From Crocinitomicaceae bacterium (GTDB taxonomy: Bacteria; Bacteroidota; Bacteroidia; Flavobacteriales_D; Crocinitomicaceae): DNA of 55,119 nucleotides. The stretch is from positions 1 to 55,119 of the forward strand of contig JAQWHI010000008.1 in the NCBI GenBank assembly GCA_029249445.1, in the 5' to 3' direction. The notes under the pieces were generated by a model that worked only from the letters and a program-made list of their open reading frames with translations, ran no database searches and was not told the origin of the DNA. Numbering within the stretch: the first letter of the stretch is position 1; every line of letters starts with the position of its first letter. Positions 46,423 to 54,789 of the stretch are shown here, piece by piece. Made by a program: the position numbers and the translations under genes.

Positions 46423-48642
46423 TTAATTCTCTTTTTCCTCTTCTTGCTGAATGGAAAAGCGCACACCGAAGTACACATTAGGACCAAAAACAGGAGCCCA
46501 TATGCGCGTCGCATTGAATGTTTCGCTAAACGGGTTTTCTGCATCGATGATCGGGTTGGTCTGTCGGTAATTGAGGAGGTTTTCCCCTCCGAGGTAAAAC
46601 TCCCATGCTTTTTTTACATGTGTGATTTGGGCACTCAACAAGGGGTAGACGGCACTCGAATTGTTCACTGTCTCGCTTCCATCTGGGAGTTCAACTTGAG
46701 GCAGTCGCGCTGTTCCAAATACCGAACAAGTCAGGTCAAACTCCCACCGTTTGCTGCGTGATTTGTACCCAAGATTGAAAAATCCGCGGTGTTTTGGAAC
46801 CATCACTTGTTGTTGTAATTTACCGCCATAAGTGGCACGGACATCAAGGTATTTGTAGGCAAAACGCAAGTCAATCGTCTTCCAAGGTGTAATCATTGTT
46901 TCCACTTGCAAACTGTTCGAGAATGATTTTCCGTCAAGGTTGCCAAATACAATTTGGGAAGCATTCACATCACGATCGACAAGCATTTGGTTTTCAAACT
47001 GGGTATGATAGAAATCCACAACTGCTGTTGCTTTTCGTTTGAACAATTTGAATTCTTGTGCGATACTTCCGCCCATGTTCCATGAAATCTCAGGTGTCAA
47101 TGAATCGGGGGCAACCCAAGCCTGAGATGTGGCGAGCAAAGAGATGTTGTCAATCATATAATTCGGAACACGCCATCCTTTGCCGGATGTAAATCGCAGG
47201 TCTGTATATTCTGTGAGTTTGAATTTGGCATGAACACGCGGGGCGCCTTGAAACCCATATATATTGTGGTAATCGGCACGCCCTCCAAGCACCAGTGACA
47301 AACGGGATGTCGTGAGCGTATATTCTCCAAAGGCACCCGGTACAATTTCGATACGGTCGGAACGCAATGAGTCCATGCGTTGCGTGATGTCGGAGTATAC
47401 GCCATTGAGACCAAGTTTGTACTTGTGGTCTGTTGTTTTTATGATTCCGTCATAGATGGCATTGATGTATCCGCGTCGCTCCGTTCCATTAAAAACACGT
47501 GGTCCAAAATGGGTGTCGACGGTCTGGTATTTTGCATTGTACACAATTCCAATTGAATGTCCAGGTTTTTTAAAGAAAAACCCTGTTTTACCAAAGGCAT
47601 CAATGTGTCTTGAGTCAATGGTGACGTTGTAGAAGTCGTTTCCAGCAGTACGAAGTGCATCGACTTGTCCACCAATTTTATTGTCCCAATAGGCATTCAC
47701 TCCAAATTGGGCCTCCATTTTTTCACCCTCATAATTGTAGCGGTTGAGTACAGCGAAGTTCGTGCCGTTTGGCATGTCTCTAAAGCCGTCGATGTTGTAG
47801 TCCATCTCAATTGGGTGCGCAGCTGCATGAGCGAACCATCCGGAGGACCATTTTTCCCCCATGCGGAATCCAGAGTTAAAATTCAACTCAGTGCGTCCCA
47901 TTGCGTTGGTATAGACATTGAGGTAAAGTGCCTCCATTTCTTCGGGTTTTTTGAGCTCGAGGTTGACAAGTCCTGCCATCGATTCATAACCATTCACTAC
48001 GTTTCCTGTTCCTTTGGTGATTTGAATGGATTCGATCCATGTTCCAGGGATGGAGTGCAATCCAAATGAGGTTTCGAGCCCACGTAGGTAGGGAATATTT
48101 TCCATTTGGATCTGTGTGTAAACACCATCCAAGCCCATCATCTGAATTTTTTTAGCGCCCGAAACGGCATCTGTAATGTTCACATCTACCGAGGCATTTG
48201 TTTCAAATGATTCGGACAAATTACAGCATGCGGCTTTGCGCAATTCTCCCGCAGAGAGTGTCTCTGTGGCGAGTGTTTTTAATCTTGAAATTGAGGTCGA
48301 TCCTTTCTTGTATGCGACAACAATTTCGGGGAGAATCAAATCGGAATACAAGGTCACGACAAAGGATTTGTACCGGTCTGCTTTTGTGACAACAATTGTG
48401 TCCGGATAATACCCCATCGCAGAAAAAATGAGGGTGTCTGGCAGTGCTTTTGGCAATACCAACTCGAAGTTTCCTTCTTCATCTGTAATGTCACCGATTT
48501 TACCTTTTAGAAGGCGTGCTTTTGCCCCGTAAAGTTTTGTTTTTTTTGTTTTTTCACCTTTTGAGCCATAGATGACTCCTTTTACTTGTGCTGTTGCGCT
48601 CAGGGAAATAAGGAAGAGCGCTGTTAAAATTATGTACTTCAT
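46423..48642 (-). CDS. TonB-dependent receptor, probable metal receptor
   Basis: 739 residues: signal peptide (MKYIILTALFLISLSATAQ), a carboxypeptidase-regulatory-like domain (about 20-110), a plug domain (about 115-230) with KAACCNLSESFETNASVDV, GLDGVYTQIQMENIPYLRG and ITKGTGNVVNGYESMAG, then a 22-strand barrel ending in FGVRFSIQ. The receptor draws energy from a TonB-ExbB-ExbD system such as the one at 1216-3914. The CC pair in the plug and the Cys-rich HYC_CC_PP gene directly upstream suggest a copper or other soft-metal ligand; this is inference from context. Confidence 0.9.
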   Translation of the reverse strand: MKYIILTALFLISLSATAQVKGVIYGSKGEKTKKTKLYGAKARLLKGKIGDITDEEGNFELVLPKALPDTLIFSAMGYYPDTIVVTKADRYKSFVVTLYSDLILPEIVVAYKKGSTSISRLKTLATETLSAGELRKAACCNLSESFETNASVDVNITDAVSGAKKIQMMGLDGVYTQIQMENIPYLRGLETSFGLHSIPGTWIESIQITKGTGNVVNGYESMAGLVNLELKKPEEMEALYLNVYTNAMGRTELNFNSGFRMGEKWSSGWFAHAAAHPIEMDYNIDGFRDMPNGTNFAVLNRYNYEGEKMEAQFGVNAYWDNKIGGQVDALRTAGNDFYNVTIDSRHIDAFGKTGFFFKKPGHSIGIVYNAKYQTVDTHFGPRVFNGTERRGYINAIYDGIIKTTDHKYKLGLNGVYSDITQRMDSLRSDRIEIVPGAFGEYTLTTSRLSLVLGGRADYHNIYGFQGAPRVHAKFKLTEYTDLRFTSGKGWRVPNYMIDNISLLATSQAWVAPDSLTPEISWNMGGSIAQEFKLFKRKATAVVDFYHTQFENQMLVDRDVNASQIVFGNLDGKSFSNSLQVETMITPWKTIDLRFAYKYLDVRATYGGKLQQQVMVPKHRGFFNLGYKSRSKRWEFDLTCSVFGTARLPQVELPDGSETVNNSSAVYPLLSAQITHVKKAWEFYLGGENLLNYRQTNPIIDAENPFSETFNATRIWAPVFGPNVYFGVRFSIQQEEEKEN

Positions 48643-48687
48643 TGGATTGATTTTGATTAATTACTCTTTCGAATAGTCAGTCAGGAA

Positions 48688-49152
48688 TCAAATGAGCCAA
48701 TGCTGTTTTTTTAGGAGTCGTTCCCGTCCTGCTATGGGAGGAGGGGAGTTGGTGTGGTACTCAACAACATCTCGATTCAGCTCGCTATCGAGGGATCCAA
48801 TGAATCGTTCTTCAGTGAATTGGATGTGGAGTACGGGATGGATGGCATATTTACTGAAGAAGTCAAGTTTGACTTTTATGTGTTGGAACTCATCTTCACA
48901 GCAGCCTTTTTTTTCTGTAGTGTTGGTGCAACAGTTTTTTTCTTTTTCGGCAGTTTCAGTTTCATGAGCGCAACATGTTCTACCGTGTTGCACGGTTTTG
49001 GTATGATCGTCACACGGAGTGGTCGTTGTAGCGAAAAAAGACAAAGAGACTTGATCGTCATTACAAAAGCACGAGAGTGCCACAACACCAATACTTCCTA
49101 TCATGAGGAGCATAGCTGAAGATGCGAGCACAAAAGACTTCATTTGTTTCAT
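48688..49152 (-). CDS. HYC_CC_PP family Cys-rich protein
   Basis: 154 residues with a hydrophobic leader (SFVLASSAMLLMIGSIGVVAL). Cys residues come singly and as pairs (Cys28, Cys30, Cys47, Cys60-61, Cys74-75, Cys84-85), mixed with His and acidic residues. A PPPI motif follows at about 137-140. This is the pattern of the Bacteroidota HYC_CC_PP family, usually beside TonB receptors. Metal binding is likely from composition but not shown. It is transcribed before the TonB receptor gene, 45 bases away. A TATTTTTG box just upstream (about 49163-49170, minus strand) may be its -7 element. Confidence 0.75.
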   Translation of the reverse strand: MKQMKSFVLASSAMLLMIGSIGVVALSCFCNDDQVSLSFFATTTTPCDDHTKTVQHGRTCCAHETETAEKEKNCCTNTTEKKGCCEDEFQHIKVKLDFFSKYAIHPVLHIQFTEERFIGSLDSELNRDVVEYHTNSPPPIAGRERLLKKQHWLI

Positions 49153-49248
49153 AACTTTTCAAAAATAAAACATTCTTACTAAAGAATAAAGCACATTTCT
49201 TTCTTATTCTTGGATTGTTTACATTAATTTTACGACAAAATTGAGACT

Positions 49249-49845
49249 ATGAAAGTTCCCGTAACGGTATATGCAGAGATGACACCAAATCCTGCGACGA
49301 TGAAATTCGTTACCAACAAGCATTTGTTGGGTACTGGGGATTCTGCAGAGTTCAATTCAATGGCTGAAGCAAAAGGGTTTTCTCCATTGGCAGAAGAATT
49401 GTTCAACTTGCCATTTGTAAAGGGTGTCTTTATTGCGTCAAATTTCGTGACAATTACGAAAACGGACAACCTGTCTTGGGATTTCATCACGATGGAATTG
49501 AGAGAGTTTGTAAAAAATTGGATCGGTGACGGCAAAGATGTATTGATTGCCCTTCCTTCAAAAAATGCAACGAACCCTCAGAGCGATGCCCCGAAGAAAG
49601 AATATGCCCCGTCAGAGTATGATATCGCGATTCAAAACCTTTTGGATGAATACGTGCAACCTGCAGTAGCGAATGATGGTGGAGCAATCGACTTCAGAGG
49701 ATTCGAAGACGGAACAGTGACTGTTGTTCTGAAGGGTTCATGTGCAGGGTGTCCGTCAAGCACAGCGACTTTAAAAGGTGGGATAGAAAATCTATTAAAA
49801 CAGCACCTTCCGGAAGTGAAGGAAGTGATAGCTGAAAACGAATAA
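49249..49845 (+). CDS. NifU/Nfu-type iron-sulfur cluster carrier protein
   Basis: 198 residues. The N-terminal Nfu domain (about 1-90, AEMTPNPATMKFV) is joined by a linker to a NifU C-terminal domain (about 115-198) with the cluster-binding pair Cys165 and Cys168 (GSCAGCPSSTATLKGGIE). Nfu proteins receive and pass on 4Fe-4S clusters in the cytoplasm. The two-domain form is standard in Bacteroidota. It is divergent from the HYC_CC_PP gene across about 96 bases and is followed after 8 bases by a small lipoprotein gene. Confidence 0.95.
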   Translation: MKVPVTVYAEMTPNPATMKFVTNKHLLGTGDSAEFNSMAEAKGFSPLAEELFNLPFVKGVFIASNFVTITKTDNLSWDFITMELREFVKNWIGDGKDVLIALPSKNATNPQSDAPKKEYAPSEYDIAIQNLLDEYVQPAVANDGGAIDFRGFEDGTVTVVLKGSCAGCPSSTATLKGGIENLLKQHLPEVKEVIAENE

Positions 49846-49853
49846 ATATTGAT

Positions 49854-50147
49854 TTGAAACTTGGATTCCTTTTTTTTAGTTTGTTTTTGTTGACCGTTTC
49901 TACAGGTTGCGATAAGTCGAAGCACCGTATGAAGGTGATTAAGGATTGTACGGGTGTGTATTTACGAACGCAAAATGGAAGAGACTTTAACGTGTGTAAT
50001 GCCTATTTATTGGATGATGTTGAAAGCGGTACAACTGTAAAAGTAACCTACGAAAATTTGAACCAATGTTACGGCATTGCTCCACAAGCTGTGTGTTATA
50101 TGCAACACGTTTTCGAGGGAAACATTGAAATCACAGAAATTTACTAG
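49854..50147 (+). CDS. Small putative lipoprotein
   Basis: 97 residues with a TTG start at 49854, 8 bases after the Nfu stop. The signal ends in TVSTGC (Cys19), a reasonable lipobox. The mature part of about 78 residues has four further Cys residues (CTGVYLR, FNVCNAYLL, QCYGIAP, AVCYMQH) and looks strand-rich. I recognise no family. Its TAG stop shares the palindrome CTAG with the stop of the convergent GLPGLI gene. Confidence 0.75.
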   Translation: MKLGFLFFSLFLLTVSTGCDKSKHRMKVIKDCTGVYLRTQNGRDFNVCNAYLLDDVESGTTVKVTYENLNQCYGIAPQAVCYMQHVFEGNIEITEIY

Positions 50148-50878
50148 TACCATGCGAACATGGCATCAAGGTCTTTTTTCTTGATCCATTTCCCCATATT
50201 TTTAAGGAGTATTTCCTTCAGTTCTTCTTTGGTATACGTTTCGTCCATGTACTCAGTGAAATCTGTTGTTTCTGCCGTAACTTCCATCTCTTTGACTTCT
50301 GTTGCATAATAAACGACACCACCATCCTCAGTTGCCAAACCAAGTATTGCTCCCGGCAAACCGCTAAATCCTTCCGGACCGACTGATGGCACAATATCCG
50401 GGCAAAACCATGCATAAATTCGCGTGCTGTCATTCATTTCCCAAATAGATTTGTAACACATATAACCGGCAAATTTTCGTTTGCTTTCTGTAACTTTCCA
50501 TAAACGAATACTCATGGAGTCTTGAAGATACATGGGCTGCCCCCATGAATTTAAGATGACCATAAACCCATTGTTGTCCAAGTCTTGATATACTGTGTTT
50601 CGTTGGGTGAAATACTTCATCATTCCAATGTCTTCTTCGTCTTCATTTTCAATGTGTTTGAATACTGAAGAGGTTTCGTTGAACTTCAATTCAAAATTTT
50701 CTTTGCGAATTTTGTTGTCGTCATTTAGAAATCGACTCACACGCGGGTTGTCTCCGACTGTCTTTTTTAGATTCGTTCGTCGTTCAAACCTAATTGATCC
50801 TTGTGTCAATTGTGCGATCGATACTGTTGAAAGCAATACAAATGCAAGAGTTCCTGCTATTTTCTTAAAACATTCCAT
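50144..50878 (-). CDS. GLPGLI family protein
   Basis: 244 residues with a signal peptide (MECFKKIAGTLAFVLLSTVSIAQ). The family signature is present as PEGFSGLPGAILGLATEDGG, after a KFAGYMCYKSIW segment. GLPGLI proteins are a Bacteroidota family of unknown role, usually paired with outer-membrane barrel genes as here: its first 14 bases overlap the end of the PF14905 barrel gene upstream. Cys119-type residues near MCYKSIW and WFCPDIV may form a disulfide. An involvement in uptake or processing of a peptide or metal ligand is guesswork. Confidence 0.9.
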   Translation of the reverse strand: MECFKKIAGTLAFVLLSTVSIAQLTQGSIRFERRTNLKKTVGDNPRVSRFLNDDNKIRKENFELKFNETSSVFKHIENEDEEDIGMMKYFTQRNTVYQDLDNNGFMVILNSWGQPMYLQDSMSIRLWKVTESKRKFAGYMCYKSIWEMNDSTRIYAWFCPDIVPSVGPEGFSGLPGAILGLATEDGGVVYYATEVKEMEVTAETTDFTEYMDETYTKEELKEILLKNMGKWIKKKDLDAMFAWY

Positions 50879-53645
50879 TAAAATCTTCTTCTTTAGTTTT
50901 TCTATTATTAAAGCGCAATGTCATCTTCAAAAGGAAGTAACGGGAGATGATTGTTGTTCGGTAATCGGTAACAATGTTTCCATTGATTACTCTCCGCGCA
51001 TTGATGTTTTGATTGAGTATGTCGTTTCCTTTCAGCGCCAATTCTAAGTTCTGTGTTTTTAAGAACTTCTTTGAAATCTCAGCATTCAAGATAAAGAATT
51101 CGGTATCATAGAATCCATCGCCTTGTTGCGAATTGATGGTATATGTTCCATCAGCTCCAATGGTAAACCCACCCTTGAGACGCCAGTTGAATCCTGCGCT
51201 GTAGCGTTGAATTGAATATGGCGTTGAAACATTACTGAGTGAGCTTTCTGCATTGTTGTAGGAATAACTTGCACTTGTTTCAATCTCTAATGAGTCGTTC
51301 AATAAATTGAATTTGAGCTCTAGTTCAGGCGTTACTGCATAGTTATTGGTTGTGTTCTCTTGTCCGATGATGATATTTGTAAATCGGAAGTACGATGCAT
51401 TCAATCCGGGTTGAATTACAATTTTTCTATTCAAAATTGGAAGTCCGGCTCCGCTGAAGAATACGGCGTTAAAGTTTCCATCCACGTTGACAGTTTTTGA
51501 AACCGTTCTTCCGTATTGGTCGTATGAGGTGGCGTTTGAGAATGCGTTATTGGTGTACGAGAAATTGGCGCCAGACCAGACGTACCGTCCAGAGAGGGCC
51601 TTCCATGTATTGAACATCGTATTAAATGAGTGCACGTAGTTTGGTACTAAATCTGGATTCCCTTCCTGAATTCGGTTTGGATTGGAGTTGTCCGGAACTG
51701 GTTGCAAGTCATTAATGGACGGTTGTTGCGAATAAGCACGGTATGAAATTCGAAAGCGCTTACTCATTGATGGACGGTAGCGGTATTCTATGACAGGCAA
51801 GAAATTCGTGAAGTTTTGCGAGATGGTCGTGTCCAAGGTTTGATTTTGGTTCTCGATGGCGATGTTTCTTACTCGGGCATCAAAGGAGAACGCATGTTTT
51901 TTCGGTTCCCAGCTAAATTTTATGCCGGCTCTGTGTTGTTGACGTATGTTGTCAAATACGTTGGAGAAATTTGTGTTTGGACTGTCGTAAACTCCTGTAG
52001 TTGTGTTTCGGTCAAAGGTCTGTTTGTCTTGGTTGCTGTACCCGTATTCATAGAGGTACTTGAATTCCAAGTTTATTTTTTTTGCGATCGGCTCCACGAA
52101 AGTAAATGACCCATAGTGACTCGTCGATGCATTGTTATTGATTTTGTTTTGGCGGATGGTGTCTCCGATTGGAAGTGCGAGGTAGGACGTGTACGAATTC
52201 AAATAGCCATCAGATTCATTATCAAAGACATTCAAATCATAGCGGATTTCTAATTCACGCTTTTTCTTTTTGAATTTTCTATTGATCCGCGCAAAACCGT
52301 TCACGTTGTATCCTTGAGAATTCGTTGTATCGTGCACATCTGTTGCCAATGTTTGTTCACCGGATCGGTCAAAGAAGTCCGAAATATCTGAATTGTCTCT
52401 GATGCCTTTGTCGATTGAAATAGCAGGTTTCACCTGAAAGGTCGTCATTGAGTCCAGTTGAGTTTCAAAGTTCAAGTTGAATCGGTGCGATTCGTTCATT
52501 GAGTAATTGCGTGTTGAATCGTCTGTCATGTAGGTTGAGTCATCCAGATAATAGTTGGACACACTTGCAGATGTTGCTTCGAGACGGTCGTTGTAGTAGG
52601 AATAATTGAAGCCCACTTTTGTTTGTTTCCGTTCTCCAAACTTGTCAGAATAGTAAACGCCTGCTTTAAGTGTTTGTGGAATTCCATTGGTGTTGTTTTG
52701 TGCACCTTGCTCCCAACGGCTTCCTCCTGAGTTTTCGTTATCCAAGCCGAATTTATTCATGTCACCCCAACCGAAATTCGATCTTGGCGTGTTTGACCCC
52801 AATGCAAAAACTGATATTTTTTGTGCACCATCAAATTTGTTCAAAAGCAACTCTCCTTCATAAAAAGAGTTTGCACCTAGAACGCCTTCGGTTGGTGTAA
52901 GGGTAAAATCGCTTGCGCCAGAAATTCGGCCGAAATAGCCTTTTTTCGCATCGTCTTTGAGTTTGAGATCGAGCACTTTAATTTTTTCATCGTCTCCGCC
53001 AATGCCTTCGTCGTTTTCTTTTTCGTATACCTCTACCGTTTGTACTCCGTCGGCGCCGAGGTTTTTTGTTGCGATGGTAGGATCTGAACCAAAGAACTCA
53101 TCCCCATCAACGAGTACTTTTGCAATGTTCTCACCTTGAGATGTAATCTTACCGTCTTTATCCACACTGATTCCAGGCAATTTTTTAAGTAAATCTTCAA
53201 CAACTGCCCCCTCAGCCACAGCGAAGGAATCGGCAACATACACCAAAGTATCACCTCGATAGTGGATTGGATCTTTGTAGGCATATATGGTTACCTCTTC
53301 CAATTCTTGCGATTTGGAGGGCATTTTTACGGCATTTATGGTAATTTCCTTGTTGGATGCGCTACCGAAAATATAATAGGTTTTTTGATCAAAATCTGGG
53401 TGGTCTAGCACCAATGAGAAGGTATCGATTGGCAGCGTCGTCATCTCGAAGGCTCCTGATTGATTGGTTCGCGTAAAGCCAAGGAGCAGCGAATCTTTGA
53501 TTCGCACAGCCATTACCATTGTATTTTTAAGAGGTAGTGTTCCTGTGGTGTCGTACACGTTCCCTTTGATGTCCATATTTTGGCTGTAAGAGGCAGAGCT
53601 CGAACTGACAGCAAGTGCTATCAAAATCAGTTGAATAAGCTTCAT
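50865..53645 (-). CDS. TonB-receptor-like outer-membrane beta-barrel protein (PF14905 type)
   Basis: 926 residues: signal peptide, a carboxypeptidase-regulatory-like domain (about 25-110), a plug-like domain (about 110-240; VVEDLLKKLPGISVDKDG, KVLVDGDEFFGSDP, NLGADGVQTVEVYEKEN), then a long barrel ending with KMTLRFNNRKTKEEDFNGMF. This is the outer-membrane beta-barrel family protein commonly paired with GLPGLI genes. The ligand is unknown. A strong promoter lies 20 bases before the start, and the GLPGLI gene follows with a 14-base overlap. Confidence 0.9.
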   Translation of the reverse strand: MKLIQLILIALAVSSSSASYSQNMDIKGNVYDTTGTLPLKNTMVMAVRIKDSLLLGFTRTNQSGAFEMTTLPIDTFSLVLDHPDFDQKTYYIFGSASNKEITINAVKMPSKSQELEEVTIYAYKDPIHYRGDTLVYVADSFAVAEGAVVEDLLKKLPGISVDKDGKITSQGENIAKVLVDGDEFFGSDPTIATKNLGADGVQTVEVYEKENDEGIGGDDEKIKVLDLKLKDDAKKGYFGRISGASDFTLTPTEGVLGANSFYEGELLLNKFDGAQKISVFALGSNTPRSNFGWGDMNKFGLDNENSGGSRWEQGAQNNTNGIPQTLKAGVYYSDKFGERKQTKVGFNYSYYNDRLEATSASVSNYYLDDSTYMTDDSTRNYSMNESHRFNLNFETQLDSMTTFQVKPAISIDKGIRDNSDISDFFDRSGEQTLATDVHDTTNSQGYNVNGFARINRKFKKKKRELEIRYDLNVFDNESDGYLNSYTSYLALPIGDTIRQNKINNNASTSHYGSFTFVEPIAKKINLEFKYLYEYGYSNQDKQTFDRNTTTGVYDSPNTNFSNVFDNIRQQHRAGIKFSWEPKKHAFSFDARVRNIAIENQNQTLDTTISQNFTNFLPVIEYRYRPSMSKRFRISYRAYSQQPSINDLQPVPDNSNPNRIQEGNPDLVPNYVHSFNTMFNTWKALSGRYVWSGANFSYTNNAFSNATSYDQYGRTVSKTVNVDGNFNAVFFSGAGLPILNRKIVIQPGLNASYFRFTNIIIGQENTTNNYAVTPELELKFNLLNDSLEIETSASYSYNNAESSLSNVSTPYSIQRYSAGFNWRLKGGFTIGADGTYTINSQQGDGFYDTEFFILNAEISKKFLKTQNLELALKGNDILNQNINARRVINGNIVTDYRTTIISRYFLLKMTLRFNNRKTKEEDFNGMF

Positions 53646-53665
53646 TGTTGGTTAATTTTCAGGTA

Positions 53666-53699
53666 CAAATATAGCGAGAGTAGTCCTACGGTTGCCAAA
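53666..53699 (-). promoter_or_regulatory. Promoter of the barrel-GLPGLI operon
   Basis: On the minus strand TTTG (53699-53696), a 22-base spacer and TATATTTG (53673-53666): both boxes match the Bacteroidota consensus exactly. The ATG follows 20 bases later. Confidence 0.7.
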
Positions 53700-53784
53700 T
53701 TATTTGTTAAAGGACTTTAATTCGGCAGAAATTATCTCGTATTCCAACTACTATTAGCAGACGATTCTACTTGTTTTTTGCGTA

Positions 53785-54582
53785 TTATCTGTTCACCTGA
53801 CGCACTCCAAGTAACATCTGATAAGTACCTGTGGTTGTGCGAACTTTTTCGAAGTCAACTTCGATCGGCACGCCGCGCATGATGCCTTCCTTACTCATTA
53901 GTTTATTGATGAGTGGCGTGTAGGATTTTACAAGTAGTGCTGATATGTAACCCTCTGGTTTGTTTTCTCCAACTAGGAGATAGCTTGCAGTTCCATCGGT
54001 TGCGAATCCTTTGAAGTTGGTTTCGAATTCTTCCTCTTGATTTAGTGCACGAAAGGCTTGTGCATCGCTACAATCAAATAGTTCACTCAAACCGAAGGGT
54101 TCATATTCAAGTTCATTCTCATAGGGAGCAATGCGTTGTTTGGTTGCGACGGGTTGTTCATTTTTTGAGTAATATGAGATACGTTCAACGAATTTTGCAC
54201 TTTCTCCCGTCCCTGTTTCAAAATATTCTTTTGTGGCGTATTTGATCCCATTTTGGTAATAAAACAGCTTGGTTTGAATGCTTCCGGAGGACGTTGTGGT
54301 ATAGAACTGCGTCATTTTCACCACCCTTCCGCTGTCATTCACAACAAATTCAACTTCAAAAGAGCTGCCGTCAGGGCGAGAATAATAGAGGCTATTGCCA
54401 ATGGCGAGGGAGTCGTTTTCATCAATGGTTGTGATGTAGGCTTCTGCTTCTTCTCCTTGTTCAAGGTCTATTACCGTGGCGGCTTCTTTCAATTTTTCAT
54501 TTTGTATAGTTTCAGTAGAGTCGCAACTCATTAAAAATGAGATTATACCGATGAATACGACACAGGCTGTAATATTTTTCAT
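53785..54582 (-). CDS. Putative lipoprotein, unrecognised
   Basis: 265 residues with a lipoprotein signal and lipobox FLMSC (Cys20). An acidic linker (about 25-60) precedes a strand-rich part with many YY and FY pairs (AIGNSLYYSRPDGSSFEVEF, TKLFYYQNGIKYATKEYFE), somewhat like MORN-type or RHS-like repeats of toxin-immunity and signalling lipoproteins. I could not assign a family. It has its own leader of about 130 bases, shared with the divergent tRNA. Confidence 0.8.
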   Translation of the reverse strand: MKNITACVVFIGIISFLMSCDSTETIQNEKLKEAATVIDLEQGEEAEAYITTIDENDSLAIGNSLYYSRPDGSSFEVEFVVNDSGRVVKMTQFYTTTSSGSIQTKLFYYQNGIKYATKEYFETGTGESAKFVERISYYSKNEQPVATKQRIAPYENELEYEPFGLSELFDCSDAQAFRALNQEEEFETNFKGFATDGTASYLLVGENKPEGYISALLVKSYTPLINKLMSKEGIMRGVPIEVDFEKVRTTTGTYQMLLGVRQVNR

Positions 54583-54648
54583 GGACAGAATTTGTACTTG
54601 TAATGCGTTTTTCAGGTAAAAGTAACAACAAAATTGTGTAGAATTTAC

Positions 54649-54678
54649 TTGCTGAACGAAAAAGAAGCATTATATTTG
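54649..54678 (+). promoter_or_regulatory. Promoter of tRNA-fMet
   Basis: TTG (54649-54651), 19 bases, TATATTTG (54671-54678). Both elements match the Bacteroidota consensus. The mature tRNA begins 39 bases after the -7 box, so a 5' leader of about 30 bases must be removed by RNase P. Confidence 0.75.
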
Positions 54679-54716
54679 ACCCGCTGATTTAGATACCCAA
54701 ACAAATCAGAATACAT

Positions 54717-54789
<73 letters not shown>

